A DNA stretch of 36,502 nt from the NCBI GenBank assembly GCA_902792115.1, contig CADAYJ010000005.1, positions 1 to 36,502 of the forward strand. The letters are read 5' to 3'. Made by a program: the position numbers and the translations under genes. This DNA comes from an uncultured Ruminococcus sp. GTDB taxonomy: Bacteria; Bacillota; Clostridia; Oscillospirales; Acutalibacteraceae. Shown here in pieces: positions 33,148-36,502 of this stretch (position 1 is its first letter; the number at the start of each line of letters is the position of its first letter). Below the pieces are notes generated by a model, which was not told where the DNA came from, did no database searches, and was given only the letters and a program-made list of their open reading frames with translations.

Positions 33148-33282
33148 AGCGGATCGGGCGCAGTTCGAAGCTGATGCCGATATCCGGAGAATTGCCTGTG
33201 CTATGGCTTTGCAGGGCAGCAGTGTTGAATCACACCCGTTGTTTTTGGGAAACAATATAGACGATAAAAGGAGAATTCGTAA
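33148..33282 (+). promoter_or_regulatory. Structured leader of folD
   Basis: Three stems can form in this untranslated leader: GGAT..CGG with CCG..ATCC at 33151-33185, GTGT/ACAC near 33222-33235, and TTGTTT/AAACAA at 33239-33255, the last ahead of AAGGAG. There is no terminator tail. The sequence does not match the tetrahydrofolate riboswitch cores that I know. A regulatory role is only possible. Confidence 0.35.
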
Positions 33283-34161
33283 ATGGCTAATCTTATAAAC
33301 GGAAAAGAAATTGCCGCAAAGGTCAAGGAAGACATCGCAAAGGAAGCCGGAAACCTTGCCGAGTACGGCGTCACACCGGGACTTGCTGTTATCATCGTAG
33401 GCGACGATCCCGCATCGAAGATATATGTTCGCAACAAAAAGAAGGCCTGCGAGGAGGTAGGCTTCTATTCCGAGGAGTTTGCGCTCCCGGAGAAGACGTC
33501 TCAGAAGGAGCTTCTTGCGCTGATCGACACGCTCAACAAGCGCTTCGATATCGACGGTATCCTCGTTCAGCTGCCGCTTCCCAAGCACCTCAACGAGAAG
33601 GCAGTTATCGGCGCGATCTCCCCGAAGAAGGACGTTGACGCATTCAGCCCCTTTAATGTTGGGCGCGTTATGATCGGCGAATACCGCTTCCTTCCCTGCA
33701 CTCCGGCCGGCGTTATGGAGCTTATCCATTCCACGGGCGTCGAGGTATGCGGCAAGAAGTGCGTCGTTATCGGCAGAAGCAATATCGTCGGCAAGCCGAT
33801 GGCAATGATGCTGCTCAACGAGAGCGGCACCGTCACGATCTGCCACAGCAAGACCGAAAACCTCGCCGAGATCACATCTCAGGCGGATATCCTCGTTTCG
33901 GCTGTCGGCAAGGCTAAGTTTGTCACTGCCGACATGGTCAAGGAGGGCGCGGTCGTTATCGACGTCGGTATGAATCACGATGATGACGGCAAGCTCTGCG
34001 GCGACGTAGACTTCGCGGACGTTGAGCCGAAGGCAGGCTGGATCACACCCGTTCCGGGCGGCGTAGGTCCCATGACGATCGCTATGCTTATGAAGAACAC
34101 GCTCACGGCTGCAAAGATCAACGCTGCGGCTGCGACGAAGAAGTCCGGCAAAAAGAATTGA
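33283..34161 (+). CDS. folD: Methylenetetrahydrofolate dehydrogenase / cyclohydrolase
   Basis: Bifunctional one-carbon enzyme: oxidises 5,10-methylene-THF to methenyl-THF with NADP and hydrolyses it to 10-formyl-THF. The 292 residues include the family signatures YVRNKKKACEEVG (with the catalytic Lys region), ILVQLPLPKHLNE, and the C-terminal PVPGGVGPMTIAMLM, along with the dinucleotide-binding GRSNIVGKPMAMML. The N-terminus MANLINGKEIA is standard. AAGGAG lies 9 nt before the ATG. It has its own promoter and a terminator directly after it. Confidence 0.97.
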   Translation: MANLINGKEIAAKVKEDIAKEAGNLAEYGVTPGLAVIIVGDDPASKIYVRNKKKACEEVGFYSEEFALPEKTSQKELLALIDTLNKRFDIDGILVQLPLPKHLNEKAVIGAISPKKDVDAFSPFNVGRVMIGEYRFLPCTPAGVMELIHSTGVEVCGKKCVVIGRSNIVGKPMAMMLLNESGTVTICHSKTENLAEITSQADILVSAVGKAKFVTADMVKEGAVVIDVGMNHDDDGKLCGDVDFADVEPKAGWITPVPGGVGPMTIAMLMKNTLTAAKINAAAATKKSGKKN

Positions 34162-34166
34162 TAACA

Positions 34167-34203
34167 AACGACCGCACGCGGAATATGCAGTGCGGTCGTT
34201 TTT
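34167..34203 (+). terminator. Rho-independent terminator of folD
   Basis: A perfect 11-bp stem (AACGACCGCAC / GTGCGGTCGTT) with a 12-nt loop and TTTTT tail. It starts 5 nt after the folD stop and ends 18 nt before the next ATG. Confidence 0.93.
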
Positions 34204-34221
34204 GATAAGGAGAAATATAAT

Positions 34222-35193
34222 ATGGAAAAACTGAAGATAGTGATACCGGATTCCAAGACGATCTCAAACGGAGACGTCAGCTTTGACTGCTTCCGCGATT
34301 TCGGAGAGGTCACCGTTTATTCGCTTTCGGGTGAGGAGCTTCTCGCGGAGCGTATCGTCGAAGCGGACGCCGTCCTCTGCAACAAGACTCCGATGAACGA
34401 GAAAACGCTCGGCCGCGCGAAAGACCTGAAATATATCGGCCTGTTTGCGACGGGGTACAACAATATCGACCTTGAATACACCAATAAGAGGGGGATCACC
34501 GTGTGCAACGCCGGAGGGTACTCGACCGACGCCGTCGCACAGCATACCTTCGCTCTTATGCTCGACCACTGCTCGCGCGTAAGCGACTATAACACGTTTG
34601 TACAGAACGGCGGCTGGAAGAAATCGGACATTTTTTCGCCGTTCGTTTACCCGACGTCGGAGCTTGCCGGGAAGACGCTCGGCATCATCGGCTACGGTAC
34701 GATAGGCAAAGCCGTTGCGAAGATCGCACTCGCATTTAATATGAATGTGATCTTTTATTCGCGCTCACCGAAGCAGGCGGAGGGGGGAGCCGTTCAGGTT
34801 TCTCTCGACGAGCTTGTCAGGCGCAGCGACTTTGTGACGGCGCACTGCCCCCTCAACGCGGACAGCGAGCATATGTTCTGCGATGAGCTTTTCGCGAAAT
34901 TCAAAAAGGGCGCGTATTTCATCAACACGTCGCGCGGCGGCACGGTGGATGAGCCGGCGCTCAGACGCGCGCTCGAAAGCGGCAGGCTTTCCGGCGCTGC
35001 CGTTGACGTTATCGACAAGGAGCCGATGAGCGAGGACTGCGTCCTTTTCAACGTCCCGAATCTCACGATCACTCCTCATATCGCGTGGGGACCGCTCGAA
35101 ACGCGCGAGCGCTGCGTGAGTATCGTGTACAACAATTTAAAGGCGTTCCTGGAGGGGCGTCCCGTAAATGTGGTAGGGGGGAGAAACGTATGA
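34222..35193 (+). CDS. D-isomer-specific 2-hydroxyacid dehydrogenase
   Basis: A 323-residue NAD(P)-dependent dehydrogenase of the D-2-hydroxyacid family (hydroxypyruvate/glycerate, D-lactate and phosphoglycerate dehydrogenases). The Rossmann loop is GIIGYGTIGKAVA near residue 155. Catalytic R238 in NTSRGG, E267 in DKEP and H286 in TPHIAWG are in place, and the substrate-domain loop FATGYNNID is present. Best reading is a glycerate/hydroxypyruvate dehydrogenase, but the substrate is not settled by motifs. AAGGAG precedes the ATG, which lies just past the folD terminator, so its own promoter is not obvious. It overlaps the next gene by 4 nt. Confidence 0.9.
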   Translation: MEKLKIVIPDSKTISNGDVSFDCFRDFGEVTVYSLSGEELLAERIVEADAVLCNKTPMNEKTLGRAKDLKYIGLFATGYNNIDLEYTNKRGITVCNAGGYSTDAVAQHTFALMLDHCSRVSDYNTFVQNGGWKKSDIFSPFVYPTSELAGKTLGIIGYGTIGKAVAKIALAFNMNVIFYSRSPKQAEGGAVQVSLDELVRRSDFVTAHCPLNADSEHMFCDELFAKFKKGAYFINTSRGGTVDEPALRRALESGRLSGAAVDVIDKEPMSEDCVLFNVPNLTITPHIAWGPLETRERCVSIVYNNLKAFLEGRPVNVVGGRNV

Positions 35194-35732
35194 AAGCGCT
35201 CGTTGTAAACTGCAGTCCCGTCAGAACGGGAGCTACTGCCGCTGTCGCCGGCATAATTTCCGAAAAGCTCGCCGAAAGAGCGGACGTAAAATGCGTCTGC
35301 ATCGACGACTACGAATTCGCCTTCTGCCGCGGCTGCCGCTCCTGCCACAAAACGGCTGAGTGCGTCATGAGCGACGGCGCACAGGAGCTTATGACGGAAT
35401 TTGAGGCTGCAGACGTTATCGTCTGTGTTTCCCCGTCGTACTGGGCGGATGTTCCCGGACAGTTCAAGGCGTTTATAGACCGCTGCACGCCGTGGTGCAA
35501 CACGCACGAGCCTCACGCGAGCCTCACTCACGGTAAGCGCGGCTATTCCGTGGTTCTCCGCACCGGCCCCGGAATGAGAGAATGCGAGCGACTGATCGAA
35601 ACGATAGAGCATTTCTACGGACACCTTGAGATCGAATGCCGCGGTTCGCTGGGGCTTTGTTCCGTTGAATACAAGGAAAATGTAGAGCCGCGCCGCGCCG
35701 AGATAATGTCCTTCTGCGAAAGAATAGTATAA
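35190..35732 (+). CDS. Flavodoxin-fold NAD(P)H-dependent oxidoreductase
   Basis: A 180-residue FMN-reductase/iron-sulfur-flavoprotein-like protein. The flavodoxin fold starts with MKALVVNCSPVRTGAT, whose Ser/Thr loop holds FMN phosphate, and continues with IVCVSPSYWADVPGQFKAFIDR, the family's flavin-ring loop. A CRGCRSCHKTAEC cluster (four Cys, residues about 46-58) resembles the Cys set of iron-sulfur flavoproteins, so a cluster or metal is possible. The ATG overlaps the dehydrogenase stop (ATGA), and AGGGGGGAG precedes it; the open frame extends farther upstream but only inside the previous gene. The coupling suggests that both act in the same redox step, which is inference. Confidence 0.88.
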   Translation: MKALVVNCSPVRTGATAAVAGIISEKLAERADVKCVCIDDYEFAFCRGCRSCHKTAECVMSDGAQELMTEFEAADVIVCVSPSYWADVPGQFKAFIDRCTPWCNTHEPHASLTHGKRGYSVVLRTGPGMRECERLIETIEHFYGHLEIECRGSLGLCSVEYKENVEPRRAEIMSFCERIV

Positions 35733-35747
35733 AAAACAAAAATCCTA

Positions 35748-35776
35748 TTGACAAACCGGTTTTGACAATGTATAAT
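35748..35776 (+). promoter_or_regulatory. Perfect sigma-A promoter with palindrome in its spacer
   Basis: TTGACA, 17-nt spacer, TATAAT: a full consensus match. The palindrome AAACCGGTTT at 35753-35762 overlaps the end of the -35 box and lies in the spacer, and a second TTGACA starts at 35762. The palindrome has the place and shape of a repressor operator. Confidence 0.85.
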
Positions 35777-35832
35777 AAGTATGAAAAGTATAACAAAAGA
35801 TACTTAACGTAAAAATATCCGGAGGTGTCATT

Positions 35833-36502
35833 ATGAGGAGACATTATCTTGACAACATCAGATGGGCTACGGTTCTTCTGGTCGTGGTCTACCATGTGCT
35901 GTTTATCTACAACAGTGTGGGCATAAATGTCGGCACGTTCCCGACCGAGGGGAATCATTACCAGGACGCGCTTATGTACCTGCTCTACCCGTGGTTCATG
36001 CTCATTCTGTTTATCATCGCAGGCGTTTCGTCGCGCATCGTCCTTGAAAAGAAGACGGTCAGGGAATTTGTGAAGTCACGTACCGCCAAGCTGCTCGTTC
36101 CGTCAACGCTCGGACTCTTCGTATGGTGCTGGGCGCAGGGGTGGATCTCAATGAAGATCTCTGCGGCAAGCGGAGCCGAAGTTCTTCCCGAAGGCGTACC
36201 GGCTCCGATCATCTTCATCATTATGGTGCTTTCCGGAATAAGCGTGCTGTGGTTCATTCAGCTTCTCTGGGTATTCTCGCTCGTGGCTGCGCTTATCCGC
36301 AAGCTGGAGAAGGGCAGGCTGTATGAGCTTTGCGGCAAAATGAACACGCCGGCAGTGATCCTGCTCGTCGTTCCGCTCTTCTTTGCCGGACTTGTCCTGA
36401 ACACACCGTTGATAACCGTTTACCGCTTCGGCTTCTACGGCTTCGGCTTCCTCCTCGGATACTTTGTCTTTGCTCATGAGGAGGTAATCGACAGGCTCCG
36501 CA
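35833..36502 (+). CDS. Acyltransferase-3 family membrane protein (partial, cut at window end)
   Basis: The first 223 residues of a multi-pass membrane protein whose end lies outside the window. The start MRRHYLDNIRWATVLLVVV and YHVLF matches the acyltransferase-3 family, which moves acyl groups onto sugars or other wall/exopolymer components; the His in this first helix is the family's conserved one. Further hydrophobic segments lie at about residues 47-68, 87-102, 125-155 and 172-195. RTAKLLVPSTLG is the usual family cytoplasmic loop with its Arg. GGAGGTG precedes the ATG. It has a perfect sigma-A promoter with a palindrome in the spacer, so it is a strong, possibly repressed unit of its own. 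Substrate unknown. Confidence 0.85.
   Translation, partial: MRRHYLDNIRWATVLLVVVYHVLFIYNSVGINVGTFPTEGNHYQDALMYLLYPWFMLILFIIAGVSSRIVLEKKTVREFVKSRTAKLLVPSTLGLFVWCWAQGWISMKISAASGAEVLPEGVPAPIIFIIMVLSGISVLWFIQLLWVFSLVAALIRKLEKGRLYELCGKMNTPAVILLVVPLFFAGLVLNTPLITVYRFGFYGFGFLLGYFVFAHEEVIDRLR

Noticed and set aside
33148..33282. A known tetrahydrofolate riboswitch ahead of folD
   Set aside because: The conserved core segments that I know of are not present, so the leader is only described as structured.
32101..34167. A 688-codon minus-strand open frame
   Set aside because: It lies antisense to lgt and folD, both certain, and has the Arg/His/Val-rich composition typical of a shadow frame.
35085..35189. 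An upstream in-frame start for the flavodoxin-like gene
   Set aside because: These codons lie inside the dehydrogenase gene and before the FMN-binding N-terminus; the ATG at 35190 has a strong ribosome binding site.

Overview
The window looks like chromosomal DNA from a Gram-positive, spore-forming anaerobe of the Clostridia, most likely the Oscillospirales/Ruminococcaceae. The reasons are a spoVAE sporulation gene, the GlgC plus GlgD pair typical of Firmicutes, a comEC-holA pair, a single-chain citrate synthase of Gram-positive type, AGGAGG-like ribosome binding sites, frequent TTG/GTG starts, and AT-rich intergenic DNA with near-consensus sigma-A promoters between GC-rich genes. I see no phage, insertion sequence or CRISPR array. 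Most of it is core genome.

Layout. (1) 136-5177, minus strand: a potassium-uptake operon reading trkA, trkH, ktrB, ktrA, so two complete RCK-gated channel systems lie side by side behind one promoter at 5280-5308. (2) 5598-9062, plus strand: a lone spoVAE, a tRNA-Gln(CTG)/tRNA-Pro(CGG) pair behind a perfect sigma-A promoter, and two unfamiliar genes. The first (6633-7736) carries the motifs of a ROK/hexokinase-like ATPase in circularly permuted order. The second (7893-9062) is a soluble beta-rich protein I do not recognise. (3) 9368-15599, plus strand: the glycogen operon glgB-glgC-glgD-glgA, closed by a strong terminator. GlgB ends in a 104-residue Lys/Ala tail built from 39-bp tandem repeats. 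(4) 15651-23740, minus strand: a chain of genes in transcription order tepA (ClpP-like), uppP, ftsK, a ComEC-type metallo-beta-lactamase, ribF, a DUF3810 membrane metalloprotease-like gene and an unknown gene. (5) 24020-30168, plus strand: a small lipoprotein, then HIT protein, phosphoribosyltransferase, comEC, holA and rnmV with short gaps or overlaps, followed by a 54-residue DUF3006 gene and a YbaK-type deacylase. (6) 30285-36502, plus strand: citrate synthase, a membrane zinc-ribbon protein, lgt, folD with a structured leader, a 2-hydroxyacid dehydrogenase with an overlapping flavodoxin-like gene, and the first 223 residues of an acyltransferase-3 membrane protein cut by the window end.

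How they fit together. The glg genes make the ADP-glucose donor, extend the chain and branch it. The potassium genes control turgor. tepA, uppP, ftsK and ribF are housekeeping genes of membrane quality control, cell-wall lipid recycling, chromosome segregation and flavin cofactor supply. The most unusual items are the permuted ASKHA-like protein, the histone-H1-like tail on GlgB, the ComEC whose metallo-beta-lactamase domain has lost its metal ligands while an intact stand-alone copy lies about 6 kb away, and the isolated spoVAE. None of these alone proves a new system. The permuted ATPase with its unknown neighbour is the best candidate for one.
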